This document shows, piece after piece, positions 1-8,136 of a DNA stretch of 29,596 bases (its first letter is position 1; each line of letters starts with the position of its first letter). The stretch spans positions 1-29,596 of the forward strand of contig CAUJFU010000248.1 in the NCBI GenBank assembly GCA_963169055.1. The letters are read 5' to 3'. Origin of the DNA: Myxococcota bacterium. GTDB lineage: Bacteria > Myxococcota_C > UBA6777. Below the pieces are notes generated by a model. That model was not told the origin of the DNA. It ran no database searches and saw nothing but the letters and a program-made list of their open reading frames with translations. A program made the translations under genes and the position numbers.

Positions 1-318
1 ACCAGACATCCCTCTCTCCAAATACAACCTTGACATAAAAGTGAAAAGTTTGGAGAGGAAGCCTCGCTACGCAGGAAAAAAATAGTCATGTCGCCAGCGA
101 AGAGAATCGAATCGAATCGATTTAGTTGGACCAAGTGCCACGGGGGGCTGCCCCTACGTTTTCCGTGTACGCAATGAGCGGATTTCGTATAAGCCTCCGC
201 CCACGGGGGCTATGTGCCGTGTGTGTAGACAACGTGCAAAAAAAAACCGTGTTCGCGGTACTTCACGCGACAGAGTCGTTTGTTTGAAAAACCTGTGTTC
301 TCTTCGTCGATACGGGGT

Positions 319-363
319 CAAGGGAGCGGCGCTCCCTTGCGGGGTGTGGGGTAGAACCCCACA
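319..363. repeat. Two-hairpin intergenic element, copy 1
   Basis: Two adjacent perfect inverted repeats lie here. The first has arms 319-327 and 331-339 (CAAGGGAGC / GCTCCCTTG, 3-nt loop). The second has arms 345-352 and 356-363 (TGTGGGGT / ACCCCACA, 3-nt loop). A related pair of hairpins in the same order and orientation sits at 23294-23338, and both copies are followed on the plus strand by an A-rich stretch and GAACCC. Each copy lies just beyond the 3' end of a minus-strand gene (icmF here). It could be a REP-like mobile element or a transcription or mRNA-end structure. On the minus strand the T-tracts precede rather than follow the hairpins, so it is not a textbook intrinsic terminator. 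Confidence 0.7.
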
Positions 364-402
364 AAAAAAGAACCCCCCACAAAAAAAGAACCCCCTACAA
401 AA
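361..402. repeat. 18-nt tandem repeat (A7 tract plus C5-6 tract)
   Basis: Two full units (361-378 and 379-396) of ACAAAAAAAGAACCCCCY are followed by the start of a third. They abut the second hairpin of the two-hairpin element and end six bases short of the icmF stop codon. On the minus strand this gives T7 runs separated by G-rich tracts directly after the stop. The homopolymer content makes slippage a simple explanation. Confidence 0.75.
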
Positions 403-407
403 AAAGG

Positions 408-3400
408 TCACATATTACGTCGGTATTGTCCGCCGACTTCAAAGAGGGCTTGGGTGATTTGACCGAGGGAGCAGGATTTGACGGATTGCATGAGTTCGTC
501 GAAGAGGTTGCCGCCTTCGAGAGCGACTTTTTTGAGTTGGGAGAGTGCGAGGGGAGAGCGGGAGGCGTTTCGGGATTGGAAGTCGGCGACGCCAGAGATC
601 TGGGTATCTTTTTCGGAGTCGGTGGAGCGGGCGAGTTGGATCTCGACGACGCCATCGGAGGCGTTGGGATCGAGGAAGGTGTTGACGCCGACGATGGGGA
701 GTTCGCCGTTGTGTTTTTTGGTTTCGTAGTAGAGGGATTCTTCTTGGATTTTGGAGCGTTGGTACATGAGTTCCATGGCACCGAGTACGCCGCCGCGTTC
801 GGTGATGCGGTCGAATTCGGCGAGGACAGCTTCTTCGACGATCTCGGTGAGGTATTCGATGATGTAGGCGCCTTGGTTGGGGTTTTCGTTTTTGAGGAGT
901 CCGAATTCGCGGGAGAGGATGAGTTGGATAGCGAGAGCGCGGCGGACGGATTCTTCGGTGGGGGTGGTGATGGCTTCGTCGTAGGCGTTGGTGTGGAGGG
1001 AGTTGCAGTTATCGGCCATCGCGTAGAGTGCTTGGAGGGTGGTGCGGATATCGTTGAAGGCGATCTCTTGGGCGTGGAGGGAGCGGCCAGAGGTTTGGAT
1101 GTGGTATTTGAGTTGTTGAGAGCGTTCGTTTGCGCCGTAGAGATCGCGCATGGCGACGGCCCAGATGCGGCGGGCGACGCGACCGATGACGGAGTATTCG
1201 GGGTCGATGCCGTTGCTAAAGAAGAAAGAGAAGTTGCGGGCGAAGTCATCCACGTCCATGCCGCGAGCGCGGTAGTATTCGGCGAAAGTGAAGCCGTTGG
1301 CGAGGGTGAAGGCGAGTTGAGAGATGGGGTTTGCGCCGGCTTCGGCGATATGGTAGCCGGAGACGGAGACGGAGTAGAAGTTTTGGATCTTGTGGGAGAT
1401 GAAGTAGGACTGGATATCGCCCATCATTTTGAGGGCGAAGTCGGTGGAGAAGATGCAGGTATTTTGGGCTTGATCTTCTTTGAGGATATCGGCTTGGACG
1501 GTACCACGGACTTGTTCGAGGGTGCAGGCGCGGATCTCGGCGTATTCTTCGGGGGAGATGAGCTGATCGCCAGAGACGCCGAGGAGTCCGAGACCTTGGC
1601 CGTCGTGACCTTCGGGGAGTTGGGGGGAGCGGTAGGAAGGGAGGTCGGGGGCGAGTTGAGCGATCTTTTGTTGAGCTTCGGGCCATCGACCGGAGGATTT
1701 GAGACGTTGTTCGACTTGTTGATCGATGGCGGTATTGAGGAACATAGCGAGGAGGATAGGGGCGGGTCCGTTGATGGTCATGGAGACGCTGGTTTTGGGG
1801 GAACACAGATCGAAGCCGGAGTAGAGGCGTTTTGCGTCATCGAGGGTGGGTACGGAAACGCCGGAGTTGCCGACTTTGCCGTAGACATCGGGTCGTTTGG
1901 CGGGATCGCGTCCGTAGAGCGTGACGGAGTCAAAGGCGGTGGAGAGGCGGGAGGCGGGCTGCCCTTTGGATAGATAGTGGAAGCGTTTGTTGGTGCGTTC
2001 GGGTCCACCTTCGCCGGCGAACATACGGGCGGGATCTTCGCCGGTGCGCTTGTAGGGGAAGACGCCAGCGGTAAAGGGGAAAGAGCCGGGGATATTTTCA
2101 AGCCATCGCCAAGAGAGGAGAGAGGCCCAGTCTTGGGTGAGAGGGAGGGCGACTTTGGGGATGCGGTTGTGGGAGAGGGTTTGGGTGTAGTTTTGGACGC
2201 GGATCTCGCGGCCTCGGACGGTGTAGATGTTTTCGTCATCGCGGAAAGATTTTTGGAGGGCGGGGGTTTCGCGCAGAAGGGAGAGAGCTTCGTTGGATGT
2301 CTCGGATAGTACGGCGTTATAGCGTTGTCGAAGCAGGAGGATCGCGGGATCGCAAGAGGGGGTGGTGAGTTGATCTTGGGGGTAGGGAGTGGCGAGGGGA
2401 GGGGTGGGATCGCCGAGTTCTTGGAGAGTGCGAAATAGACCGTCAGCGCGGTGAAGTTTTTCGGCTTCGGCAACGCCGCGTTTTTTGTAGTTTCGGACGC
2501 TGTCGGCGATCTCGGAGAGGTAGCGGATGCGTTTGGGAGGGAGGACGACTTGGGTTTCGGGTGCGCGCCATTGGGGTTCGCCCGGGTTCCAGTTTCCGCG
2601 TTGGGAGTCGATCAGTTTCATGAGATGCAGGAAGAGGGCATCGACGCCCGCGTCGCCGAAGTGACTGGCGATACAGGAGAAGACGGGCATCTCTTCGGGA
2701 GGGCGGTCAAAGGCGCTGCGGTTGCGTTGGACTTGTTTGGCGACGTAGCGGTGGGCATCGTCGGCTCCGCGTTTATCGGCTTTGTTGATGGCGATCACAT
2801 CGGCAAAGTCGAGCATATCGATTTTTTCAAGCTGCGTGGGTGCGCCATATTCGGGGGTCATGACATACATGGAGAAGTCGCAGAGGTCGACGACGGCGCT
2901 ATCGCTTTGGCCGATGCCAGCGGTTTCGAGGATGATCAGGTCGAAGCGGGCGGCTTGGAGTGCATGGAGTGCGTCACGGACGGCGGAAGAGACGGCGGTA
3001 TTGGCTTGTCGTGTGGCCATCGAGCGCATAAAGACGCGAGGGGAAGAGACGGCATTCATGCGGATGCGGTCGCCGAGGAGTGCGCCGCCAGTGCGTCGGC
3101 GGGTGGGGTCGACGGAGAGGATGGCGAAGTTGCGGTCGGGATAGGTTTCGAGCATCCGTCGGATCAGTTCGTCGGTGAGAGAGGACTTTCCAGCGCCGCC
3201 AGTGCCGGTGATGCCGAGGATGGGGGCTTTGTGGGGTGAGGCTTGGAGTTGTGTGCGCAGATCGTGGAGGCGTTGTGTGGCGGAGGCATCGCCTTCTGCG
3301 GATTGGTGGTGGAGGGATTCGAGCCAAGTAAGGGTGCGTGCGACATCGGGGGTGATGCGATCAAAGAGTCCGGGTGGGAGGGCTTGTTGTTTGGCGAGCA

Positions 3401-3860
3401 GATCGCGGTCAGCGCGCATCATCATATCGCGGATCATGCCGACGAGTCCGAGACGACGGCCATCTTCGACCGAATAGATCTTGTTGACGCCTTGGCTGTG
3501 GAGGGTGGCGATCTCTTTGTCGGTGATGGTGCCGCCACCGCCGCCAAAGACGGGGAGGTCAGGGCGTCCGCGTTCGGCGAGAAGCTGCACCATATAAGCG
3601 AAATACTCCATGTGTCCGCCTTGATAGGAAGACACGGCGATGCCGTGGGCATCTTCTTCGATGGCAGCGGAGACGATTTCGGCGACGGATCGGTCATGTC
3701 CGAGGTGGATGACTTCGGCTCCTTCGGATTGAAGGATGCGGCGCATGATATTGATGGCGGCGTCGTGTCCATCGAAGAGGCTGGCTGCTGTGACAAAGCG
3801 CAAGCGTTGGGTGGGTGGCCACGCGGTGGGCTGGGGTTGGGGATGGCTGGTGTGTTTCAT
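408..3860 (-). CDS. icmF: Fused isobutyryl-CoA mutase IcmF (B12-binding, G-protein chaperone and mutase in one chain)
   Basis: Adenosylcobalamin-dependent cytosolic enzyme that interconverts isobutyryl-CoA and n-butyryl-CoA; some family members act on other acyl-CoAs. Taking the ATG at 3860 gives 1150 residues, a normal IcmF length. The N-terminal B12-binding domain (about 20-150) contains DGHDAA with the expected lower-ligand His at residue 32. A MeaI/ArgK-type GTPase follows (about 210-420), with P-loop [12 protein letters not shown] at 216-227, an ETAGIGQ switch and an NKAD base motif. The C-terminal mutase barrel includes the EGGPERTN and HIQTSGRS stretches typical of IcmF. A start 30 codons upstream is possible, but those residues precede the family's usual start and lack a good ribosome-binding site; the chosen ATG has GGAGG about 13 nt upstream. 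It lies 56 nt downstream of prmA and may be cotranscribed with it. Family assignment is secure; exact substrate preference is not readable. Confidence 0.95.
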   Translation of the reverse strand: MKHTSHPQPQPTAWPPTQRLRFVTAASLFDGHDAAINIMRRILQSEGAEVIHLGHDRSVAEIVSAAIEEDAHGIAVSSYQGGHMEYFAYMVQLLAERGRPDLPVFGGGGGTITDKEIATLHSQGVNKIYSVEDGRRLGLVGMIRDMMMRADRDLLAKQQALPPGLFDRITPDVARTLTWLESLHHQSAEGDASATQRLHDLRTQLQASPHKAPILGITGTGGAGKSSLTDELIRRMLETYPDRNFAILSVDPTRRRTGGALLGDRIRMNAVSSPRVFMRSMATRQANTAVSSAVRDALHALQAARFDLIILETAGIGQSDSAVVDLCDFSMYVMTPEYGAPTQLEKIDMLDFADVIAINKADKRGADDAHRYVAKQVQRNRSAFDRPPEEMPVFSCIASHFGDAGVDALFLHLMKLIDSQRGNWNPGEPQWRAPETQVVLPPKRIRYLSEIADSVRNYKKRGVAEAEKLHRADGLFRTLQELGDPTPPLATPYPQDQLTTPSCDPAILLLRQRYNAVLSETSNEALSLLRETPALQKSFRDDENIYTVRGREIRVQNYTQTLSHNRIPKVALPLTQDWASLLSWRWLENIPGSFPFTAGVFPYKRTGEDPARMFAGEGGPERTNKRFHYLSKGQPASRLSTAFDSVTLYGRDPAKRPDVYGKVGNSGVSVPTLDDAKRLYSGFDLCSPKTSVSMTINGPAPILLAMFLNTAIDQQVEQRLKSSGRWPEAQQKIAQLAPDLPSYRSPQLPEGHDGQGLGLLGVSGDQLISPEEYAEIRACTLEQVRGTVQADILKEDQAQNTCIFSTDFALKMMGDIQSYFISHKIQNFYSVSVSGYHIAEAGANPISQLAFTLANGFTFAEYYRARGMDVDDFARNFSFFFSNGIDPEYSVIGRVARRIWAVAMRDLYGANERSQQLKYHIQTSGRSLHAQEIAFNDIRTTLQALYAMADNCNSLHTNAYDEAITTPTEESVRRALAIQLILSREFGLLKNENPNQGAYIIEYLTEIVEEAVLAEFDRITERGGVLGAMELMYQRSKIQEESLYYETKKHNGELPIVGVNTFLDPNASDGVVEIQLARSTDSEKDTQISGVADFQSRNASRSPLALSQLKKVALEGGNLFDELMQSVKSCSLGQITQALFEVGGQYRRNM

Positions 3861-3916
3861 GGGAAAAAAGAAGCCTCCTATCGGTCGGAATGTAAAGAGA
3901 TCACGGTTATGGCTTG

Positions 3917-4798
3917 CTAGGCAGATTTTTGCAAGGCAAGGGAGGACCAAGTCTCTTCTTGGAGGGTGGCGAGGCAGGTGTGGCCGCCTTGTTCGAAGGC
4001 GAGTTTGACGTCTTCGGCTTGTTCGTTGAGTAGACCGGACAAGATCAAGAGGCCGTTGGGTAGGGTGTGATCCCAGAGGGCTTGGCGCATAGGTAGCAGG
4101 ATGTGGGCTTGGATATTGGCAAGCACGATGGGATGGGCATTTGGGAGGTTGTCAAGGGTCTGAGTGGAAAAGGTACAAGCGTGCTGAACGCGATTGAGTT
4201 CGGCATTTTCGAGAGCGACCATGATCGCGTCTGGATCGATATCGATACCGAAGGCGTGTGGAGCGCCGAGCAACACGGCTGCGATGGAAAGGATGCCAGA
4301 GCCACAACCCACATCAAGGACGGTCTGTTGGGGCTTGAGGTAGCGTTCCAACAGACGGAGGCATTGGCGGGTGGTTTCGTGGTGGCCTGTTCCGAAAGCC
4401 ATGCCGGGGTCGAGTTCGAGGACGACTTGGTGGGGTTGTGGCTCAAAAGCCTCCCAGCTCGGGCAGATCACAAGGCGTTCCCCAACGGGCAGCGGGTGAA
4501 AAAAGCGCCGCCAGTTGGTGGACCAACCATCGTCTCGATGTACCGACCATCCGGCAGTTTCGAGATCAACGTCAAACTGTGTGGCCCATGAACCGACTTC
4601 TTCGAGCAGATCGGCGTCAGGTTCTTCGCCAAAGTAAGCGATCAGCCTCATGTCGCCTTGGTAATGCTGAAGGATCAGTCGATCGTCGACGGCGCGTTCT
4701 TCGACCCCAAGCGCGCCAAGTTCCATCAAGATGCCGCCAAAAGCCTCGGCTTGTTCGGGTTGGCAGATACAAGTCCATTGCCACCATTGTCCTTCCAT
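3917..4798 (-). CDS. prmA: Ribosomal protein L11 methyltransferase PrmA
   Basis: S-adenosylmethionine-dependent methyltransferase that modifies ribosomal protein L11. From the ATG at 4798 the protein is 293 residues, the usual PrmA length. The N-terminal substrate-recognition region (about 1-90) is followed by the family signature [13 protein letters not shown] (131-143), the SAM-binding [12 protein letters not shown] (160-171), the acidic DIDPDAI end of the next strand (186-192), and NIQAHIL (228-234), the conserved Asn loop. An in-frame ATG at 5014 would add 72 residues, but they would be encoded inside the RNase P RNA gene and carry no similarity. An AAGGAAT ribosome-binding site sits just upstream of 4798, so the extension is rejected. 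It lies between rnpB and icmF on the same strand. Confidence 0.96.
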   Translation of the reverse strand: MEGQWWQWTCICQPEQAEAFGGILMELGALGVEERAVDDRLILQHYQGDMRLIAYFGEEPDADLLEEVGSWATQFDVDLETAGWSVHRDDGWSTNWRRFFHPLPVGERLVICPSWEAFEPQPHQVVLELDPGMAFGTGHHETTRQCLRLLERYLKPQQTVLDVGCGSGILSIAAVLLGAPHAFGIDIDPDAIMVALENAELNRVQHACTFSTQTLDNLPNAHPIVLANIQAHILLPMRQALWDHTLPNGLLILSGLLNEQAEDVKLAFEQGGHTCLATLQEETWSSLALQKSA

Positions 4799-4868
4799 GG
4801 GGGATTCCTTTTTTTTGGGTTGGTTGTGGCTTGTTGAGTGGTTTTGTGGGTTGTGTTTGGGGGGATAG

Positions 4869-4907
4869 ACCAAAGGGGCTTCCTCGGATGAAGAGAGCCC
4901 CTTTGGT
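4869..4907 (-). terminator. Strong hairpin directly 3' of rnpB
   Basis: A perfect 12-bp inverted repeat (4869-4880 and 4896-4907, ACCAAAGGGGCT / AGCCCCTTTGGT) with a 15-nt loop starts two bases beyond the 3' strand of the RNase P RNA P1 helix. Position suggests a transcript end or processing boundary for rnpB. No clear U-tract follows on the minus strand, so it may be a partial or processing hairpin rather than a full intrinsic terminator. It lies about 70 nt upstream of the prmA start. Confidence 0.5.
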
Positions 4908-4909
4908 TT

Positions 4910-5344
4910 GGAAAAGTAGAGCGATAAGCCGAATTTTGTACCCCGAGGGGTGGCGATCATTCTTCTAGGTCGGCCATTGCTGGTCGACTCCGCGCTTTGT
5001 TGCCAAAGCGACACGCAACCAACCCGGAGGGATCGAGCGGGTCACTCACCTCCTTCTTGGTTTTGCTCCGCGTGGGGTTTACCATGCGATCGCTGTCACC
5101 AGAGATCCGGTGGGCTCTTACCCCACCGTTTCGCCCTTACCGACTGGGTGCCACCGTTCTCCATGGGAGGTCGGGGCAAGCCAAAGGCACCAAGTCAGGC
5201 GGTTTGTTTTCTGTGGCACTTTCCTTGAGGTCGCCCTCACTGGCCATTAACCAGCACGCTGCCCTGTGGAGTTCGGACTTTCCTCTCGCAAGCTACCTCC
5301 CAGAGGGAGGAAAACTTACCAGCGATCACCTTGTCTACTTTCCC
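4910..5344 (-). ncRNA. rnpB: RNase P RNA, bacterial type A
   Basis: Catalytic RNA of ribonuclease P, which removes 5' leaders from tRNA precursors together with the RnpA protein (not in this window). On the minus strand the 5' region carries the near-universal GAGGAAAGTCCGAACTCCAC (5285 to 5266). The middle has the conserved GGTAAACCCC and GAAACGGTGGGGTAAGAGCC stretches, and the 3' end reads ACAAAATTCGGCTTAT (4939 to 4924). The ends were placed by pairing GGGAAAGTAGA near 5344 with TCTACTTTTCC at 4920-4910 as helix P1, giving about 435 nt; they are approximate to a few bases. A TACGAT box (5351-5346) could be a -10 element, with no good -35. The gene starts about 19 nt after the RNase HI stop codon, so readthrough from that gene is also possible. 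Confidence 0.95.
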
Positions 5345-5362
5345 AATCGTACGTTTGGTGGT

Positions 5363-6811
5363 TTAGAGGCGTTCGTCGATGGCGCGGTTTGCCATCAAGT
5401 CGGCATCTGCGTTCTTTTCGCGTCCGATGCGTTTGATTTGGTGTTTTTCAAACATCGAGAGCATCTCTTGGACTTGGTCAAAGAGATCGCGGAGGTGTTG
5501 TGCGCGGACGCGGTATTCTTTGAGGAGTTGGCGCACGAGGAGATCGGAGTCAGAGAGGATGGTGACTTCGCTTGCGCCGAACTCTCGGGCTTGGTGGAGT
5601 CCCAACAACACAGCTTCGTACTCGGCGTGGTTGTTGGTTTTTTTGCCGAGATAGCGGCCAAAACGACCGACTTCTTCACCTTCTGGAGTTTTGAGGACAA
5701 CCCCTGCGCCGGATTCTCCGGGATTTCCGCGAGCGGCTCCATCGGTGTAGATCAAGAGGCGTTGATAGGTGTAGTGTTCGGGTTCGAGGATGGTGGCACG
5801 ACGCCCACGCGGAGAGGACTGACGGCGATTTTTGCTGCGGGCTTCGCTGTCTTTGGTGGTCTTCTTTTTGCGGGTGGTTTCTTCGTCGTCTTCGTCGACT
5901 TCGTCCTCAAAGAATTCGTCGACTTCGTCCTCTTCTTCGTCCTCGGCTTCAAAAGGCAAAGAGGCTTGAGCAGCGCGTGAGGAGGGCGAAGCTTTCTTTT
6001 TGTTGGGCTTGTTTTTTTCGAGCGCAGCGGGGTTGTTGTCGACGGTGTCTTCGGGATCGCTGGCTTGTTTGGATGTGGTGGTTTTTTTTGTGGTGGTTTT
6101 TTTGGCGGCGACGGGGACTGGCTTTTCGGTGGCTTTTTCGGTGGCTTTTTTAGAAGCAGCGGTGTCTTCGGCGGGAGGGGTAGTTTTTTTGGTGCGGGTT
6201 GTGTGAGAGGGTTCGGTGGATTCGATTTCTTCGGCGAGAGTTTTGCGAGCGGTGCTGGTTTTTCCGGCTTTTTTCATCGAAACCTTGTCGTTGCCCGAGG
6301 CAGGGTTGGGATCGCTGGTGATGGAAGGGGATGTAGGAGAAGAGGGAGGGGCAACCTCTTCGAGCACATCAGCGGCAAGGGAAGCGGGTTTGGGTTTGGA
6401 CTTGGGGGTTGCGCCGTTGGTGTGATGGGGTTTATTGGTTTTGCGAGAAGAGGCAACAGAAGGCGCGTTCTCGTTTGCGAGGAGGCGATCGCCGTTGTTC
6501 TCGTCGGTTTTGTGGGGAGCGAGATCGGTCGGATGCTTGGGGGGGTGATCTGCTCGGGATTCGGGCTTTGGATGGACGTTGAGCGCGTGGGTTGAACGGG
6601 AGTGTGACGGGTGAGACACGTTCTCTGCGTCGGTAGGAGCGGGTGTTTCCGAGAGCGAAGCAGAGAGTCGATCAGAGAGTAGATCGGTGATCTGCGCTTT
6701 GGAGAGTCCAAAGTGTTTTTGTGTCTTGGAGAGCTGCTCGTGTTCGAGGAGAAACCGCAAGACTTCTTGTATCGAGGGGGCTTTGCCCTTGGGGTCGTTA
6801 GGAGATGCCAT
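5363..6811 (-). CDS. RNase HI domain protein with HTH-like N-terminus and long disordered region
   Basis: A 482-residue protein whose last 130 residues are an RNase HI fold of the compact YpdQ/RnhA type, predicted to cut RNA in RNA-DNA hybrids. Catalytic acidic residues are visible: D357 (YTDGAARGNPG), E397 (NNHAEYEA), D421 (LSDSDLL) and D471 (NADADLMANRA). Residues about 13-48 read like a small helix-turn-helix (LSKTQKHFGLSKAQITDLL). Residues about 55-350 are Lys/Thr/Ser/Pro/Glu-rich and look disordered, ending in a run of Glu/Asp before a basic RRQSSPRGRR patch. Its ATG lies inside the end of the zinc-ribbon gene (14-nt overlap), suggesting translational coupling, and rnpB follows immediately. 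Neighbouring zinc-ribbon, RNase H and rnpB genes are known from other bacteria. The nuclease domain is clear; the role of the first 350 residues is unknown. Confidence 0.9.
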   Translation of the reverse strand: MASPNDPKGKAPSIQEVLRFLLEHEQLSKTQKHFGLSKAQITDLLSDRLSASLSETPAPTDAENVSHPSHSRSTHALNVHPKPESRADHPPKHPTDLAPHKTDENNGDRLLANENAPSVASSRKTNKPHHTNGATPKSKPKPASLAADVLEEVAPPSSPTSPSITSDPNPASGNDKVSMKKAGKTSTARKTLAEEIESTEPSHTTRTKKTTPPAEDTAASKKATEKATEKPVPVAAKKTTTKKTTTSKQASDPEDTVDNNPAALEKNKPNKKKASPSSRAAQASLPFEAEDEEEDEVDEFFEDEVDEDDEETTRKKKTTKDSEARSKNRRQSSPRGRRATILEPEHYTYQRLLIYTDGAARGNPGESGAGVVLKTPEGEEVGRFGRYLGKKTNNHAEYEAVLLGLHQAREFGASEVTILSDSDLLVRQLLKEYRVRAQHLRDLFDQVQEMLSMFEKHQIKRIGREKNADADLMANRAIDERL

Positions 6812-7523
6812 GCTCCAGACCTTCTTCCCAGTAGAGGATGCGTTGACAGCTAGGACACGTTTCGAGGGTAGTGGCTTGAATGACGATGTTATAGAGCTGC
6901 GGGGGAAGGCTCATGCTGCAGCCAGTACAACAGCCGTCGCGGACGGGTACGACGGCCAAACCATTGCGTCGTTTTTTGATGTTTTCGTACTTGGTGGTGA
7001 CGTTTTTTTTGAGGTGTTTGTTGTATTGTCCGCAGTTGGCTTCAAGGGCTTTGATCTTGGAGTCAAACTCTTTGGTTTTGGCGTCGCTGAGCGCTTTTTC
7101 TTTGTCGAATTGTTGGCGAAGGGTGTCGAGTTCTTGGGCGATCTCGTCGACTTTTTTCTTGAGGGTTTCTTCTTGTTCAAGGAGGCGCAAGGCTTCTTCT
7201 TGAACTTCTAGGTTGAGTCGTTTTTGAGCGTCGATCTCGCGGGCGAGGGTGCTGGCTTCGTGGTGCTTTTTGGAGTCCATGAGCCGCTTTTCCCATTTGC
7301 GGAGTTTCTCTTCTTCGGTTTTGAGGTGTTGTTCCTTGGCGGTGCGCTCTTCGCGTAGGGTTTGGAGTTTGGAAGAGAGGGACTCAAGCATGGCGGAGCA
7401 CTCTTCGACTTTGGCTTGGGTGCGCTTGACCTGCTCGGGGTATTGGTCGCGGCTCTTGGCCAGCTCAAAGATCGCGGAGTCGACCTTTTGTAGCTGAATC
7501 AGGCAAGACAAGGTCTCTCGCAA
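6798..7523 (-). CDS. C4-type zinc ribbon, coiled-coil protein (DUF164 family)
   Basis: A 241-residue cytosolic protein. Residues about 1-175 form a long charged coiled coil, and the C-terminus is a zinc ribbon with two cysteine pairs (CTGC and CPSC) separated by about 22 residues. This matches the DUF164/CT398-like family, which has no settled function and is thought to act as a coiled-coil adaptor linked to nucleic-acid metabolism. I place the start at a TTG (7523): on the minus strand AGGAGG lies six bases upstream, a near-ideal ribosome-binding site, and no ATG nearby does better. It overlaps the following RNase HI gene by 14 nt, so the two are probably cotranscribed and translated together, with rnpB next. 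Confidence 0.88.
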   Translation of the reverse strand: MRETLSCLIQLQKVDSAIFELAKSRDQYPEQVKRTQAKVEECSAMLESLSSKLQTLREERTAKEQHLKTEEEKLRKWEKRLMDSKKHHEASTLAREIDAQKRLNLEVQEEALRLLEQEETLKKKVDEIAQELDTLRQQFDKEKALSDAKTKEFDSKIKALEANCGQYNKHLKKNVTTKYENIKKRRNGLAVVPVRDGCCTGCSMSLPPQLYNIVIQATTLETCPSCQRILYWEEGLEHGIS

Positions 7524-7627
7524 GAGTTTCCTCCTTTTTGTAGGGTGTACACACGATGTCTCAGACGAATCAGGGATCTTGTGTTGTGTGCGCGGGTGAG
7601 ATGGGCGCGAGTATTGTATGTGGCGCG

Positions 7628-7672
7628 ATGTTTGGTGTATTCGGTGTGTTCGGTGTATTCGGTGTATTCGGT
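7628..7672. repeat. 9-nt tandem repeat, consensus GTATTCGGT
   Basis: Five consecutive 9-nt units (from 7628; the last four at 7637-7672 are GTATTCGGT, GTGTTCGGT, GTATTCGGT, GTATTCGGT) lie in a spacer with no gene. The same 9-nt unit type, in the same phase (NNRTTCGGN), occurs inside the dnaG coding region at 10502-10582. In the spacer it looks like a microsatellite-type expansion. Confidence 0.8.
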
Positions 7673-7820
7673 GCGATCACGGTGCTTGAGTGAGAGGGTG
7701 GTGGTTGGGTTGGGGGTATAGGAGAGAGGTTTGTGGAAGCAAACCGAGCGGAGAGGAGAAGAAAAAGAAAAGCAAAGAAGATGTTTCACAATTCAAGCCC
7801 GTGAGGCCCAAGCGGGAACT

Positions 7821-7842
7821 CGGTCTAAGGGGGCTTAGACCG
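7821..7842. other. Perfect 9-bp hairpin in spacer
   Basis: CGGTCTAAG (7821-7829) pairs with CTTAGACCG (7834-7842) around a GGGG loop. It lies between the tRNA terminator and the 9-nt repeat. No T-tract follows on either strand, so a terminator role is unsupported. It may be a backup transcription barrier or a small palindromic repeat. Confidence 0.45.
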
Positions 7843-7958
7843 ACGGGAGCGGTGTAGGCCCAAGGTTGAGAAGGGGGAGTGCAAAGGAGGAAGGATCGCG
7901 GCGAGGAAGACGGTGTGTCGTGGTCCTTGTCGTGAACCTTGTCCTGTTGCAAGAAGAC

Positions 7959-7997
7959 CGCAAAAGCCTGAGGGGACGGAACGCTCAGGCTTTTGCG
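7959..7997 (-). terminator. Terminator hairpin of the tRNA gene
   Basis: A perfect 13-bp inverted repeat (7959-7971 and 7985-7997, CGCAAAAGCCTGA / TCAGGCTTTTGCG) with a 13-nt loop begins six bases beyond the tRNA 3' end. On the minus strand it is followed only by a weak GTCTTCTT stretch. Together with the dedicated promoter upstream it makes the tRNA a self-contained transcription unit. Confidence 0.65.
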
Positions 7998-8003
7998 ACT
8001 GGA

Positions 8004-8077
8004 TGGGCCCACTTGGATTTGAACCAAGGACCATCCGGTTATGAGCCGGACGCTCTAACCAACTGAGCTATAGGCCC
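8004..8077 (-). tRNA. tRNA with CAU anticodon, probably tRNA-Ile2 (lysidine type)
   Basis: Cloverleaf on the minus strand: acceptor GGGCCTA paired with TGGGCCC, D arm GCTCAGTTGGTTAGAGC, anticodon stem TCCGG / CCGGA around loop CTCATAA, and T arm CTTGG TTCAAAT CCAAG, with discriminator A. The 3' CCA is not encoded. The anticodon CAU is shared by elongator tRNA-Met and the minor tRNA-Ile whose C34 is changed to lysidine by TilS. Two features favour Ile2: C4-G69 and C5-G68, which TilS is known to recognise in E. coli, and a GGCTCATAACC anticodon arm that, as I recall it, resembles Gram-positive tRNA-Ile2. The tRNA call is secure; the amino-acid identity is an inference. Confidence 0.93.
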
Positions 8078-8107
8078 CAGTGGCGCCGGTTGACGCTGTG
8101 TCGGCAT

Positions 8108-8136
8108 AGGATACGCAGGAGAGTCTAGGATGTCAA
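8108..8136 (-). promoter_or_regulatory. Sigma-70 type promoter of the tRNA gene
   Basis: On the minus strand a perfect -35 TTGACA (8136-8131) is followed by 17 nt and TATCCT (8113-8108; four of six match TATAAT). Transcription would start about 23 nt before the mature tRNA 5' end. The -35 box begins on the base immediately after the rpoD stop codon, so the tRNA is packed directly behind rpoD yet has its own promoter. Confidence 0.75.

Larger units (their letters stand above)
1..407. other. Left-edge intergenic region, no supported gene
   Basis: This stretch lies downstream of the minus-strand icmF stop codon and runs to the window edge. Short reading frames cross it on both strands, but they are rich in low-complexity residues, have no recognisable domain and lack convincing ribosome-binding sites, so I do not call a gene. 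It holds a short direct repeat of the unit gaatc near 101-120, a GTAGGGGC-type hairpin seed near 148-157 (read on the minus strand), the two-hairpin element at 319-363 and an 18-nt tandem repeat at 361-402. Confidence 0.6.
7524..8003. other. Intergenic region between tRNA and zinc-ribbon gene
   Basis: About 480 bases with no supported gene. From the tRNA side it holds the tRNA terminator hairpin (7959-7997), a second hairpin (7821-7842), a 9-nt tandem repeat (7628-7672) and the strong ribosome-binding site of the TTG-started zinc-ribbon gene. The open frames here translate the repeat (a run of Glu-Tyr-Thr on the minus strand) and have no domain. A promoter for the zinc-ribbon operon probably lies here, but I could not single one out. 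Confidence 0.6.

Noticed and set aside
361-402. Short A/C-tract repeats as a possible CRISPR array
   Set aside because: Units are contiguous with no spacers and are low-complexity; no cas gene is present.
426-1973. 515-codon plus-strand open frame antisense to icmF
   Set aside because: It mirrors the strongly supported icmF frame and its composition (Gly, Val, Glu, Asp and Phe rich) is the usual shadow of a GC-biased gene; no domain is visible.
3861-3950. 30-residue N-terminal extension of IcmF
   Set aside because: It would overlap the end of prmA, has no family similarity and no better ribosome-binding site than the ATG at 3860.
4799-5014. 72-residue N-terminal extension of PrmA
   Set aside because: It would be coded within rnpB, shows no PrmA similarity, and the internal ATG at 4798 has a ribosome-binding site and gives the exact usual length.
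7499-7789. 96-codon minus-strand frame with Glu-Tyr-Thr repeats
   Set aside because: It is simply the translated 9-nt spacer repeat and lacks a start signal or homology.
8004-8077. Elongator tRNA-Met as the identity of the CAU tRNA
   Set aside because: Not excluded, but C4-G69, C5-G68 and the anticodon arm fit tRNA-Ile2 better.
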